From the NCBI GenBank assembly GCA_002794785.1, contig NBBA01000002.1, forward strand, positions 2,108,001 to 2,172,000: a stretch of DNA of 64,000 nucleotides. The letters run 5' to 3'. Source of the stretch: Coniferiporia sulphurascens. Its lineage: Eukaryota > Basidiomycota > Agaricomycetes > Hymenochaetales > Hymenochaetaceae. The translations under genes and the position numbers were made by a program. The notes under the pieces were generated by a model, which saw only the letters and a list, made by a program, of their open reading frames with translations, searched no databases and was not told the DNA's origin. Shown piece after piece: positions 1 to 12,302 of the stretch (its first letter is position 1; each line of letters starts with the position of its first letter).

Positions 1-2261
1 AGACATTGCAGACGTCGGTAAGTGGTTTTTATTATTTCTCTGCTTTGGTGGAATCGCAGGGAGGTGTTCTCGTGCGCATATATGCAGGTTGTATGCACCG
101 TAATGGCTGAACAAACGAAACCTAGTGTACAAATGCCAAGCTTCACTCGTAAAGAGCATCGAAGCACAAGGCAGTGCTTTAGATAAAGCCAGCGAAAAGA
201 TATCTCAATTAAATTCTGTACGTAACGCCTTCTCTCAATGTCGCCATTCAGCTCACACTTGACTGCAGACAAATGATGCCCTTGTCAGGCTCTATGACGC
301 ACACCATTCATCCTTAAATTTACTCCTCCAGACGTCGCATACGCATACAAATGCAATACAGGCCCTTCAGACACAACAATGTCAGAATCTCGCAGCACTT
401 GCGCCCCTCGAGGGCCTTGTAAAGGCCGTTCCTGTACACGTTGACACTAGCCAAAGCACTTTCCTCGCGGGGGTGGCGAATGCTCTTGGACCGGCCATGG
501 AGAAAGCTGTAGAATGTGGAATTGAGAGGGCACTTGCAAAGAAGCTTTTAATATGCGTCGATGCTCAGCCCCGAGCCCTAGATAAGGTGGTCGTAGAATC
601 TGCGAGGGGAAAGAAGCGAAAGCGCGTTGCAAACGAGGATCTCCCTTCTGACACGGTGCCACTTCCCCCAATTCCTCGTCGCCCATCTGTTGCGGTAACA
701 CATGAATATGACACGGCTATTAACAAGCCTTCAGAGGCGTCAAGTATTTGCGAGGCTATCGCCGCTCCAAACCACCGTCAGTTGGCAAGTCGTCGAATGC
801 GGGCGCGCGGCTCAATGAGGCATCCCTCGACTCAACTGGCACCAGAAATGGGGACTGGAAACCCGGAATTGCTGGCCCGTGTCGATGAGCGGGAAATATA
901 TGTTAATGCTCCGAAGCCTCCGTTGTTGTCCCGCGCGCGTCAAGTCACACTCCCTATCTCCTGCCGCAAGCCAATCAGCGAGGCATCCCGTAGGACACAT
1001 GCCCGTTCCATTTCACATACAAGAGCTTCTAACATCAATAACGTTCGGATTGATGTCGATGGCAGTGGATTGTCATCTACCATAAATGCCAATGTTAGCT
1101 CCGATATAACTTTTATGCCCACCGTCTATGCGCCTGAAACCACAGCGCCGCGTCATCCGGTGCTCTCCTCACTCTGTCAAACCATTCAGGAGAATAGGAC
1201 CACTATAATTGACGACACCCCGCGCACCGAATCCGACGGAGTCACATCAAAAGTGGACGTCACAGACTCTAATGTGGGGAAGTCTAAGGGCAGGACATGC
1301 AAGAGCAAGAGTGCGAAAAGCAAGAGCAAGCCAAAGAGCAAGAACAATACCAATAAACCCAGACCTAAGGGCCCTGGGAATAAGAAAGGCAAAAAGGCTT
1401 CAAGCACGACATTGCCTGTGCCTTGTCTACCCTCTGGGGTCGCAAACCCCGACACAATAGTGTTAGACTCGAAGGGAATAAATTCGGGTCGTACCTCGTC
1501 AAACGACGTCGAAACAAGCGGAATATCTGAGCGCGACCAACTAAACAGCCTGTCACGCGCATTCATGGGCGGAAGCACACAGTCTGTCGTTGCCGATAAT
1601 GTAATGACGGCGGTAGAGGGAGATGGAAACGGAGCCCCACCGGTTCAGGACGTGCACATGACAAGCATCCAGGCAATCTCAGAGCTTACGTCGGCCACTG
1701 CCCCGGAGAGGCGGACCCAGACAAACATCCAGGAGAGTACACATATCCCTTATAACGTGTCCTCGCTCTCGCTGCTAAATATGGGAAGCATTTTCTCGTC
1801 CCCGTCACGCGATGACAGGGCCGACGCCCTGGCAGATTCTGATGCGGGTACACGTCTTGCTGCAGCGCTTGCGCACATCCATAGCGACATCGACTTCACC
1901 GGACAAGGTGCATATACTCAGAGCGATTCCGAGACTAGGTCGCAAGCCGACATCATCGACGACGCCCATAACGATGAGAACAACCTAGATAACATTGATG
2001 TTTTCGCACCCCCTCAGCCTTCTTTCGTTGGTAACGAAAATACGCCCAGAAAAAATACCATAAATCTGGTGCGTTTATTTACATTTACGACGTATTTTAT
2101 AGTATGCTATCGGGGGGAATGGTGTCCCGCTCTGCTCATTGTTGGATTGATTGATACGTTTTTATTCTCAGAACAATCAACCAAACGCAAAATTAAAAAG
2201 GTTCCTCCTGGATGACGACTTTTCGGAAATTGATCTTTGTTTCGGTGGGCTGTCGGACTAG
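1..2261 (+). CDS. Unidentified coiled-coil, basic, low-complexity protein (5' partial)
   Basis: The gene enters from the left edge. Exons read as <1..17, 141..217, 269..2068 and 2172..2261; every junction is GT-AG and in phase. The N-terminal part visible here (start DIADVASLVKSIEAQG) has heptad-like spacing over about 60 residues and probably forms a coiled coil. The long third exon is rich in Ser, Thr, Asp and Asn. It carries a strongly basic Lys/Ser stretch around 1280-1400, which may bind nucleic acid or act as a nuclear signal. The last exon gives an acidic C-terminus (LLDDDFSEIDLCFGGLSD). If intron 3 were not spliced, the frame would run to a different stop at 2215, so the splice changes the C-terminus. 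I recognise no family. A nuclear or chromosomal role is a guess from composition only. The true start lies outside the window. Confidence 0.7.
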
Positions 2262-2657
2262 CGACAAACATCAAGAAAAAACCCGCAACGTCGACAGGGC
2301 CCGAATCGCTCGATTCTTGGCATCTAGTGGCTGTTGTATTATTCTGTGCAATGGTCGGCATACAGTCAACTATCAAAACTCTTCCTCCCTCGTCCATGTC
2401 CTGTGCTTTTCCCATCATGATTGACCAGCTCTCTGCCCATTAGATGTTTACTTGATCGCCGCTGCGGATGGATACCACGAAACAAACCTTACAGGTCCAA
2501 GCAAAGAGCTTCTCGCTAATTAAGACAATTTTTTTGGTACTTCTCATCTAGTTTGTATTGTACGAGTTATGTATATACCATTCAAAAAATCAACATCAGC
2601 ATCAACATCACAGCCGCATATTGTCGACCCTGGAAATCATGCAGGGTCTATCGTATT
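2262..2657. other. Convergent intergenic spacer
   Basis: Lies between the 3' ends of the coiled-coil gene and the methyltransferase gene. Short open frames on both strands show no start context, splice pattern or recognisable protein. I see only 3' untranslated sequence here. Confidence 0.5.
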
Positions 2658-4221
2658 TTACGAAACATCGTGATGAAACGTTCCCAGGTAAATCTCGACG
2701 GGTTTCCCACCGGCGCCGCCGACGTGCGCGATCTCATCGAAACGAAGTCCTATCGTACGCGCCATTTCCCAAAGTTTGCGCTCGTCCGAGTGGCGCTCCT
2801 TGTACGCCAGGAGCACGGCTGGCGTGTGGCCTGGGCGGAGCTTAGAGAGCCGGGAAAGTGTGCCAACCAGCGCGGGGAAAGAGTCCGTATTGTACGTCAC
2901 GTCTGCCATTCTGTGAAGGGTATCATCAGCGTAGGAAGGCTTGCGGTGTATACGCAGAACAAATCAAAGTATAAAGAAGACGTGGTTCTTCTTTCGACAA
3001 GTAAGGGGAAACGGGCGGAAGATGGGATTGGGATTGGGATTGCAACCGTACATGATGAAATCAACGCCATCCCTGACCTCGACAGGAAGCACTTCGTCGT
3101 CCCAGTCGAGCACGACGGCTCTAGGGGGCGCGGATGGAAGCCATTGCGCGTTATCTTTGATATTGCCATCCAAAACCTCCATCGCGCTTTCTGTATATTC
3201 ATAAGACTCAAATGAGGATTTCATCTTAAGAGCAAGCAGACTAGGGCTTTAAGGGGCTGACCTAAATCTGTCGTGATTAAATTTGCGCACGATCCCCCCG
3301 GATAATTATTGAGCAGGGCAGAGAGGACGATGGAAACTATCCCCGTTCCAGCACCTGCCCCGTTTCATAAAACAGCAGTTCTTATCTGATTTCTTTTTTA
3401 CGATGCCCTACCTAACTCGAGGATCCTCGGCGCTTTATCTTCCATAAGACGTTTCACGAACCGAAGAGTGTCGCCCTCTCTGGTAAAGGCAGAAACGAGC
3501 CAGTGTGAAAGGCCCAGCCCGCTATCCCATACTTTCTTCAAAGCCTCCGTCAGAATATTAATCCCGGTGCAGGTAATCTCCTTGTAATTCACACCTTGTC
3601 TAGGTCATACGATAGATGCTCCGTGATGCGCAAAGGTCCAGCCGCTGCACCCCAGAGAGGGGGTAGTTTCAGAATGCGTTCGTTCTTCGCCTGCTTTTTA
3701 TCTGCCGAAGTCTTGCCAGTAGGGCTTTTCTGGGAGGTGAAGAGGACAGGCGTAGAGAGAATCGGGAGTACGTGCGTGCCGAAGCAGACTAGTTCCTTGC
3801 CGCCATCTTCGCGGAGGGGAGTCAAGTCGACAGAAGCTGAGAACTTCCCTGAGTGGACATGCTTTGTGCATAGAAGGAGTTGCCAGAGCTCGCCCTCACG
3901 CATGTTTTTTGGGGGAAACACGAGAACCTCCTTGTACGAGTTCCCCGTCCAGGTCATTAGCTTCTGCGGGGGTATCATCGGTCCAAGCACTCTAGAGTGT
4001 GGGGCCCACTCTGATGGTTCGTTGTTTTTGCCATTTAATGTGGTCTGCGATACGGTCGCAGTGGATGATTTGACCCAGGCATAATAGATGTCGATGCCCC
4101 CTCGTAATGACGTCGGGAACTCAGTTCGGAGATCATTCGCGATGTTTGGGGTAATGTGCAGAGGCTGAGCTGGGTGAGCTGCCTCAGGCGGCGGGCGTGT
4201 GAGGTGAAGGTAGTAGAACAT
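2658..4221 (-). CDS. METTL21/EFM-type protein lysine methyltransferase
   Basis: Five exons on the minus strand: 4221..3595, 3544..3412, 3354..3262, 3190..3052 and 2910..2658, giving 414 residues. The C-terminal half is a class I methyltransferase of family 16. It has SAM-binding motif I, LELGAGTGIVSI, split by an intron inside the Gly codon. A DWDDEVLP segment follows, then the characteristic IIMADVTYNTDSFP motif. These enzymes methylate lysines of elongation factors, ribosomal proteins or chaperones in the cytosol. The first 200 or so residues precede the catalytic domain and match nothing I can name. Overall length is close to yeast Efm2, but I cannot assign the substrate. A second enzyme of the same family (Rkm5-like) lies 2.2 kb away on the other strand. 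The family is well supported; the specific orthologue is not. Confidence 0.85.
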
Positions 4222-4460
4222 TTCCCCTCATGGAATTGGACCAATCCCGAAAGTCGGATGGAAGAAAGAAAGAGACAGATAAAGACGAATTTGGGAATTG
4301 CCCTCAGCTGAGGGCTGTGTCAATGATCGACGCCGCGGCACGGACCGGACACCACGCATTCATTAATACTGTAAATTACTGCTTTTAATGAATGGGGATT
4401 AATGCGGAATACATATACAAATCTATGTAACGATACAAAACATCTCCTTCACCAGATTAC

Positions 4461-6228
4461 CTACGACTTTGCGAGATCTCTCTGCGCACCTATCGCTCTA
4501 AGTAAATTCCAATGGTCGGGTCCATACTTGTAATACAGGACCCCGAAAGCTGCTCCGCTAAGATGTGCCCAGTGATCGAAAAACCTATGATAGGACATAG
4601 TAAGCTGTATCTTCCTCGAGCAACGAAAATTGAATCTGAAAAGGCTTACCGCCAACCTCTTATGATACCAATCATGTCCATGGCGACCATGCCGCCGACC
4701 CCCCACGTTATTGGTAAGGGGATGGGAGGGAAAAGCAGGAACACCTGAGCATCAGGGTATGCAAGAGCAGTGATAGTCACTGTTGCGTAAATCGCACCCG
4801 ATGCACCCAATGATGGGAGGATGTCTTTGGGCACCGCTGCTACCGCCTTCTCCTTGATAGCCTGTCCCGCTCTACGGAACGCGGTTGCGGATTCAGAGGC
4901 AGCAGCTGTCGCTGCTTTCGACGCGCGGAATTGGGAGAGAAGGCGCGGGTAAGTGATGCGTGCGGCGACCACGTGCGAGGTGAGTGCGGAGAAAAGACCA
5001 GCTGAGGAAAATTTGGTCACGATCTAGCTAAAAAAAAACTAAGGGAAAGCCCCGCACCTCCTACAAAAAGAGCTAAAAAGTGGTATTTGGGAGTCGATTC
5101 CAAGAGGCCCTCACTGTTTTCCGCTTGCTTTTTACTCAAATATGTAGTAGCAGCAGAACCTGGGCATTTCCAATCAGATTTTTCTTTGTAGTCACAGGGT
5201 TGCGCGCACCAAAGCTAACGAGAGCAAACGAATTTGCAAGTAAATGTATGAAGGATTGGTGACTGTTAATCAGTTTAGAACGTCAGAAACAACCGAGAGT
5301 GTCTGTGAATGACAAACCTAAATATGCTAGTGAGAAGTGTAAAGTACTTTCCTGAGAGCGGGTGGTGTGTGAAGTTAGCTCTCATGAACGGCTGTAACGA
5401 CTTGATTTGCCACATGAGCCACACCAGGCCATTGACCGCACATATCTGGTACGCAACCCGCTTCCCTTCAGACGCATTAATATACCCGTTGGCGACCTGC
5501 ACATACGCCCAGAGGAAGGGGTAGGACAAAGAGCTGGGCGCACTAACTAACGCATCTTTTAATTTTTGCAGCGTGGCTTTTAGTTTCTAGTGGATTGTTA
5601 CACGTTGGGACAAAGAAAAGGAGGAAGCGAAAAACGCAACGCACCTCTGAGACCATCGTAACTCTGACACGACGAAGGTGTTCGCTAGTAATCATTAGCG
5701 GTGCAGGAAATGCCGCGCTAAGCTCTTTCGTGTTGATACCCGTTAGCTCTGCGTTGTGTACGAAGAACAGGAAAGTAAAGCCAGTCGCGAACTGTAGTGA
5801 GGAGTTAAAACATATTCCGTACGAGGTATAAGAGAAGTAGGTCAACCAAGACCATGAGTTTTACGCACTGCAACCTGCTTCCATATCCCGGGTCTCCCAA
5901 TCTCATCCCCGAATCTGGCTTGCCCAAACGCTGGGTCCTCCTTCAGCATCTCTGTTCGGAAGGACGACTGGCGCGTCACCGACTCAAGCCCCGCCCCTGG
6001 CGTGGATTTGGAAACATTGTGCGGAAGCAATGCAGGGATTTCCTTCGAGAGCTCTTCTCGAAATGTGCTTACACCGCTCTTGTGGCTGTCGGGATCATGC
6101 GCGCCTGCGCGTGCGGTGCGCGGCAGAAAGCGCACTGAGCCTAGCGGCGAGACATGGCGGTGGTGCGCAAGACGGAGGCACGGGGTGCGTAAGAGACGTA
6201 CGGACGATGACGGAACGAATGAGAGCAT
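4461..6228 (-). CDS. PCP1: Mitochondrial inner-membrane rhomboid protease (Pcp1/PARL)
   Basis: Seven exons: 6228..5869, 5791..5645, 5496..5318, 5262..5210, 5159..5058, 5001..4650 and 4584..4461, giving 438 residues. The N-terminus is rich in Arg and Ser without acids, as expected of a mitochondrial targeting sequence. The core shows the rhomboid signatures: a transmembrane helix with HQSFIHLLANSFALVSFG, the catalytic serine in LGASGAIYA and the catalytic histidine in FDHWAHLSGAAFG. The family cleaves inner-membrane proteins; in yeast it processes Mgm1 and cytochrome c peroxidase, and in animals PINK1. The Ser-His dyad looks intact. The gene starts back to back with the Rkm5-like gene across 225 bp, suggesting a shared promoter. 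Confidence 0.93.
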
Positions 6229-6453
6229 TGGCCGGCGCTGCGGCAGACGGCGACGAGGACGACCTACAGACAGGGCTTACGAGTTTCTGCGGCAGGTGGA
6301 TGGACGCGTTTGTCGGCGTGACCTCGGCAAACAAGCCGATGCCTCTCTCATCCCCGCTTAATTTCTCACAGGTAGTCATTAGTCTTTTGTTTGCTGCAAA
6401 ATTCTTGCATAAACGGCGAACGAATTTCTCTCAACGACCTCGTACTCGCGAAA
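6229..6453. promoter_or_regulatory. Shared divergent promoter of PCP1 and the Rkm5-like gene
   Basis: A 225-bp interval separates two opposite start codons (6228 minus, 6454 plus). Open frames inside it are GC-rich shadows. A bidirectional promoter is inferred from geometry; I see no clear TATA box. Confidence 0.5.
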
Positions 6454-7797
6454 ATGTCTGAGGTGCAATTATTAGACTTATCAGATCTTGTCAGACTTCC
6501 AGAGAACTCTGTGCGAGTCGATGATCCTGAAGAAGAGGTTGGTCCAGGTCGTTTCGTTGTTCATATTATTTCTTTTTGTCTTCATTCTTCAACGCAGTTA
6601 TTTTTGCTGTACACCCGTCTGTCAACGCAGGCCACGCAAGATGGGACACACGCGTTCACAGGACTAGGCTCGATTGACTCCAAGCAAGACACGCTCACAG
6701 TTCGTTTCGATTTTCCTCCACCAGCGGAGCAGATTCAACAGACTGACCACGCAGAAATTGCGGGTCCATCCTCTAAACACCATGCTAGGAGAGGCAAAAC
6801 AAAACGAAAATCGAGGGAAAATAGGACGCTTGAAATTGAACTTCTACAGGACAAAACTACACTTCGCTCGAAGAGAGGCGACACGGGTCAGTTTCGGACT
6901 TGCTGCATCCGCATTATGCACTGATTAGCTATCATTACAACCTCACCAAGGGAGCGTGCTCTGGAGAGTGAGGTAATCGCTTTCACATTGCTCTCGGCAG
7001 GCATTTGCGCCTTTACACTAGAACTGGTCCTAGCGTGGCTTTAGGTCAGACTCTCCTCCGCGAACTCGGCTCAGATTCTGCAACGTCTTTATTCAAACCG
7101 GATCGGTTGAAGGAATGTTCTGTGCTAGAGCTCGGGTATATTATAAGTGACTGCTACTACTCTGTGTCATTCTGACTGTTAGAATCCCAGAGCTGGAACA
7201 GGTCTATTAAGCATTATCCTCGCGCCTTGGGTGCGGTATTATACGGCAACCGACCTAGATTATCTGGTGCCGCTTATACGGAAGAATATTGCTGCAAACT
7301 TGCCAACTGTTGAACATGCGCTCATAACGCCGCGCTATCACTCTTCGCTCCGACACAAGCCGAGCGCCAAGCATCCTGTGCCTGTTCCTGCCCCTGCTCC
7401 AGCGCTTGAAAGCATGGTGGCCGTTGAGACACTGGACTGGTTGCAGCTGCAGCGCACTGCGCCACAGGCGCGCTCCTCGCTATTCCGTTTGGCCCGCGCA
7501 GACCCACCTGATGTCATTCTCATTGCGGATTGCGTATATAACCCAACGCTGCTGCCCGCGCTCGTCACTACGCTCGACCATTTTGCACGGCCCGGACACA
7601 CCCGAGTGCTTGTCGCAGTAGAGCTGCGCGCGGAAGATGTCATACGCGGATTCCTTGAGCTGTGGACGGGCCTTGGTGGGTGGGAGATCTGGAGGGTCGG
7701 CGGAAGAAAGCGTAATGACGATTACGAAGTTAGTCCAGAGGACCCAAGCTGGCTGGGCGTCAGCTTCGCTGTTTGGGTGGGCTGGAAGAAGACTTAG
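6454..7797 (+). CDS. RKM5: Rkm5-like ribosomal protein lysine methyltransferase
   Basis: Five exons: 6454..6537, 6598..6886, 6951..6972, 7022..7135 and 7191..7797, giving 371 residues, near yeast Rkm5 (367). A 22-nt third exon supplies the conserved GDTGSVLWRV segment. Motif I, VLELGAGTGLLSIIL, spans the last intron. The C-terminal part has DVILIADCVYNPTLLPALV followed by a VAVELRAEDVIRGFLELW helix, typical of this family-16 branch. Rkm5 methylates Rpl1 (uL1) in yeast, so the likely role is modification of the 60S subunit. The first intron donor (GTTGGT) is weak but is the one I found that keeps EEE-LFLLYT in frame. Family confidence is high; orthology to Rkm5 is inferred from motifs and length. 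Confidence 0.8.
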
Positions 7798-8535
7798 AGA
7801 TGTTGCGGAAATGACGGCGGCCGTGTGCCAAGCGCTGTGTTGTACAACGGGGGGGCGCCTTTTATCACCTGAGTCGGATAATTGGAATCTTGGTTGATGA
7901 TATTTAATTTAGGAGTTGCCTGCCTCACACCTGAGGAGGGAAATGGAGTATGTTGATTGGCTGGGATATGCTGCGGAGCCATTTCGAGCCCACGGATGGC
8001 CGGGACGATTACGTTGGTACAACGCATCCCGCAGTTTGCGGTGACCGGTGTCGGACGGCGGACCAAGTACCGTAAACCGAAACGGTCGGCCAAGCGACGC
8101 AGGCATACATCGAAATACTGCCGTCCAGGGCAACGAATTCACTTTCGCAGAGACAAACCAAGAGCAGGAATACTTGGCTGCCCTTGTGCTCTTAAACAAC
8201 AGCCACAACATGCAATACAAATGATGGAAACAGTAACTGTTGCCACTGCGATTACATAATGCCATACTCCGCAGCTAAGCGGTGACGCGGAGTGGCCGAA
8301 GAGGGCAGTGTTGTGGCGCGGTTTCCTTTCTGGGGAGTCTTAGTGGTGCCCGGCCGGAATGCGCAGTCTACTCCCTGTCTCTGACCGTCATCCGTCCTCT
8401 GTCGGTCGGCATTAAAACCACAGCATTTGAGCTCGCAGGCCGAGCTTCATTCCTTACTCCCCCTACCTCTACGTCCCTTTTCTTTTTAACTTACGACACC
8501 CTACTTCGTCCCTTCCCTCTCGCGACAATTCTCTC
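7798..8535. other. Intergenic region upstream of the aspartic protease
   Basis: No convincing gene on either strand. The last 100 bases before 8536 are pyrimidine-rich, as is usual for fungal transcription start regions, and probably form the protease promoter and 5' leader. A short plus-strand frame near 7957-8259 is Arg/Lys-rich by composition and has no family resemblance. Confidence 0.4.
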
Positions 8536-10221
8536 ATGCGACCATCAAGTTCAGCGTACTCCCTCGCCCTCCTCGCCTTTGCTGCAGATGTGCTCGCGGC
8601 ACCTAGTCCGGCAGTGCCGCAGGGACAGTCTATGAAACTGTCAAGGCGATCAGTCAACAACAGGACCTATGATGAATGGGGTGTCTGGGCGAAGAATAAT
8701 CGTGAAAACCTCATCAACAAGTACACCGGCAACTCTCCCAGTGCTAAGCGCAAGACCAAGCGTGGATCCGGTACCAACCTCATCGTCAACCAGAATGCCG
8801 ACTCGACCTACTTTGGTTCTCTTGCAATTGGGACTCCACCGGTTGCGTTCGATGTCATTCTCGACACTGGATCCTCGTAAGGCACTTAGTAATACGATTA
8901 TTGCTCGATTTGTAGACTAACTTCTCTGACAGCGACCTTTGGGTAGCCGACTCGAGTTGTCAAACGGGCTGTGATGGCATTACAACGTTCGACGCGTCCT
9001 CTTCATCCTCATTCAAGAACTTGACGTCGGATTTTTCCATCACCTACGGGAGCGGCCAGGCTGCTGGATCTTTAGCGGAGGATATCGTACAAATGTCTGG
9101 GTTTTCCGTTTCAAATCAGACTTTCGGTAAGGGGGGATCTTTTTTTTCGCGCTAAGTCGCGGCCTAATTAGTTTCTTTTTGCAGGGGTTTGTGATCAGGT
9201 CTCGAGCGGGCTCCTCAGTAGCCCCGTATCAGGCTTGATGGGTCTCGCTTTCGAGACTATAGCATCATCTGGAGCAACGCCCTTTTGGCAGTCCCTGGTT
9301 GAGGCTGGAGCGTGGGATTCACCGCTCATGTCATTTCAGCTTACTAGGTGAGCTTTATGTCTAGGTGGCGAAAGCCCCTTTTGTTAATCACGGATTTCAG
9401 GTTCGGTAATGTTCAGAATGCACAGGCTCTTGAAGCCGGAGGCTCGTTTACCATGGGTATGTTTTACATCAGATTGGGCGTTGGCGCCGTTTTTCTGATA
9501 TTGGCTGCCATTTTTAGGTTTCGTCAATAGTTCACTGTATACTGGTGATATCGATTACAATGATATTCCCGGCGGCACGGGTACATATTGGATTCAAGAG
9601 ATTTCTCAGTTGACTGTGCAGGGGAATTCAGTGTCGCTTACCTCGGGCTCCAGCTCGTACGCTGCTATCGACACTGGCACGACGCTGGTCGGCGGACCTG
9701 CGAACGTTATCGCCGAAATATTTGCTCAAATTTCCGGATCTGAAGCTGGAACAGGCAACTACGAAGGGTACTATACTTACCCTTGTAGTACGGAAGTCAC
9801 AGTGTCGATGGCGTTTGGCGGAAGCTCGTGGAGCATATCCCCCGAGGACTTCCAGCTTACTCAGCTATCGGAGTCTGAGTGCCTCGGCGCATTCTTCGAT
9901 TTGGATGTGGGGGGGAGCTCAACGCCGAGTTGGATTGTGGGTGATACATTCCTGAAGAACGTCTATTCGGTTTTCCGCTACGATCCGCCGTCGGTCGGAT
10001 TCGCAAATCTGTCGAGCGTCGCCACTGCGCAGAATGGTGATCTCAGCGCACCAGTGCCCACTCCCACACTAGGCTCCGTTGCAGCCGCTGTTACCGCTAC
10101 CGGCTCTGGCACCGATCGCACTTCCAATAATAGTGGTGCAGTACCGGCTCTGCATCACTTACCAATGTTCAGTACCGTCATGCTGGCGCTTTTCGCAGGC
10201 GCGCTTGCCGTCGTCCTGTAG
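8536..10221 (+). CDS. Secreted pepsin-like aspartic protease (A1), probably GPI-anchored
   Basis: Five exons: 8536..8876, 8933..9126, 9185..9347, 9401..9456 and 9518..10221, giving 485 residues. It begins with a signal peptide (about 21 residues, LALLAFAADVLAA) and a basic propeptide ending near KRKTKRG. Both catalytic motifs are present: DTGSSDLW (split by intron 1) and IDTGTTLV. The flap tyrosine is in ITYGSGQAAG. The C-terminus has a Thr/Ser/Pro-rich spacer and then a hydrophobic tail (STVMLALFAGALAVVL), the usual arrangement for a GPI signal in fungal yapsin-like enzymes. It is therefore likely exported and held at the wall or membrane, acting on extracellular protein. The anchor is inferred; the protease family is certain. 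Confidence 0.92.
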
Positions 10222-11419
<1,198 letters not shown>

Positions 11420-11743
11420 TGAAAAGTTTTAGTTGGCGACGACGGGTGTTGTTTAGTGTGCGTAGTGGGGGGCGGATAACAGTGGGCTCTGACCACGGCG
11501 CGGCTGGCCCGCTATATACTTGTGCGACACGGGTCACGTGTGCAACAGAACGCGTTGTGTTGTGGCCGAACCTTAATATGTTGCACTGCCACTGCTGACT
11601 CAGTTCTCCTATAAAGGATGTCTACACTGGGTCGAGTGCTACCTACTCACTTCTCGCCCTCCAACGTCCATCACCGCGCACTACTCGCCTGGCGCCCGCT
11701 ACACACCTACCTCTTCACCACCCACCACCACTACTACTTAACA
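11420..11743. promoter_or_regulatory. Bidirectional histone H3/H4 promoter
   Basis: A 324-bp interval separates the two histone start codons. A TATATA element near 11513-11518 sits about 95 bp upstream of the H3 start. An ATAAAGG element near 11610-11616 sits about 130 bp upstream of the H4 start. A palindromic CACGTG lies near 11534. The paired arrangement allows coordinated S-phase expression, as is known for fungal H3-H4 pairs. Specific factor binding is not shown. Confidence 0.6.
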
Positions 11744-12171
11744 ATGTCTGGACGCGGAAAAGGCGGAAAGGGACTCGGGAAGGGTGGTGCTAAGCGTCAC
11801 CGCAAGATTCTGCGCGACAACATCCAGGGTATGCGGCTTTCGCCTTCGTTTCTCACTGGATGGGAATCTGACTTGGAGTCACAGGTATCACTAAGCCCGC
11901 TATTCGTCGTCTTGCCCGCCGTGGCGGTGTGAAGCGTATTTCTGGTCTGATCTATGAGGAGACCCGTGGTGTGCTCAAGATCTTCCTTGAGAACGTGAGT
12001 TGTCTTTGTCCAGTGCTCGTTGACGCGGCTTGCTTATCAACCCCTTTCCTTCAGGTTATCCGTGACTCTGTGACTTACACAGAACACGCGAAGCGCAAAA
12101 CTGTGACTGCACTCGATGTGGTATACGCCTTGAAGCGATCTGGCCGCACGCTCTACGGTTTCGGTGCATAG
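11744..12171 (+). CDS. Histone H4
   Basis: Three exons: 11744..11828, 11885..11994 and 12055..12171, giving the canonical 103 residues. It starts [19 protein letters not shown] and ends [14 protein letters not shown], with no unusual residue at the modified lysines K5, K8, K12, K16 or K20. It pairs with H3 in the nucleosome core. Introns interrupt the gene twice, as is normal in basidiomycete histone genes. It converges on the Rsa4 gene with only 131 bp between stop codons. Confidence 0.97.
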
Positions 12172-12302
12172 ACTCCTGTTTCTGTTATCTACTCTACCTG
12201 TATTCTGCTGTATTATTACTCCGAATTATCTTATTTGTGGCTACTTTGCGTTTGCGTGAAACAAATGAAGTACAACAAGGATGCGGTACGTGGTATACAA
12301 TG

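Noticed and set aside
2553..3215. A 220-codon plus-strand frame
   Set aside because: It lies antisense to the methyltransferase exons, whose protein motifs and splice phases are clear. Its start and composition look like a shadow.
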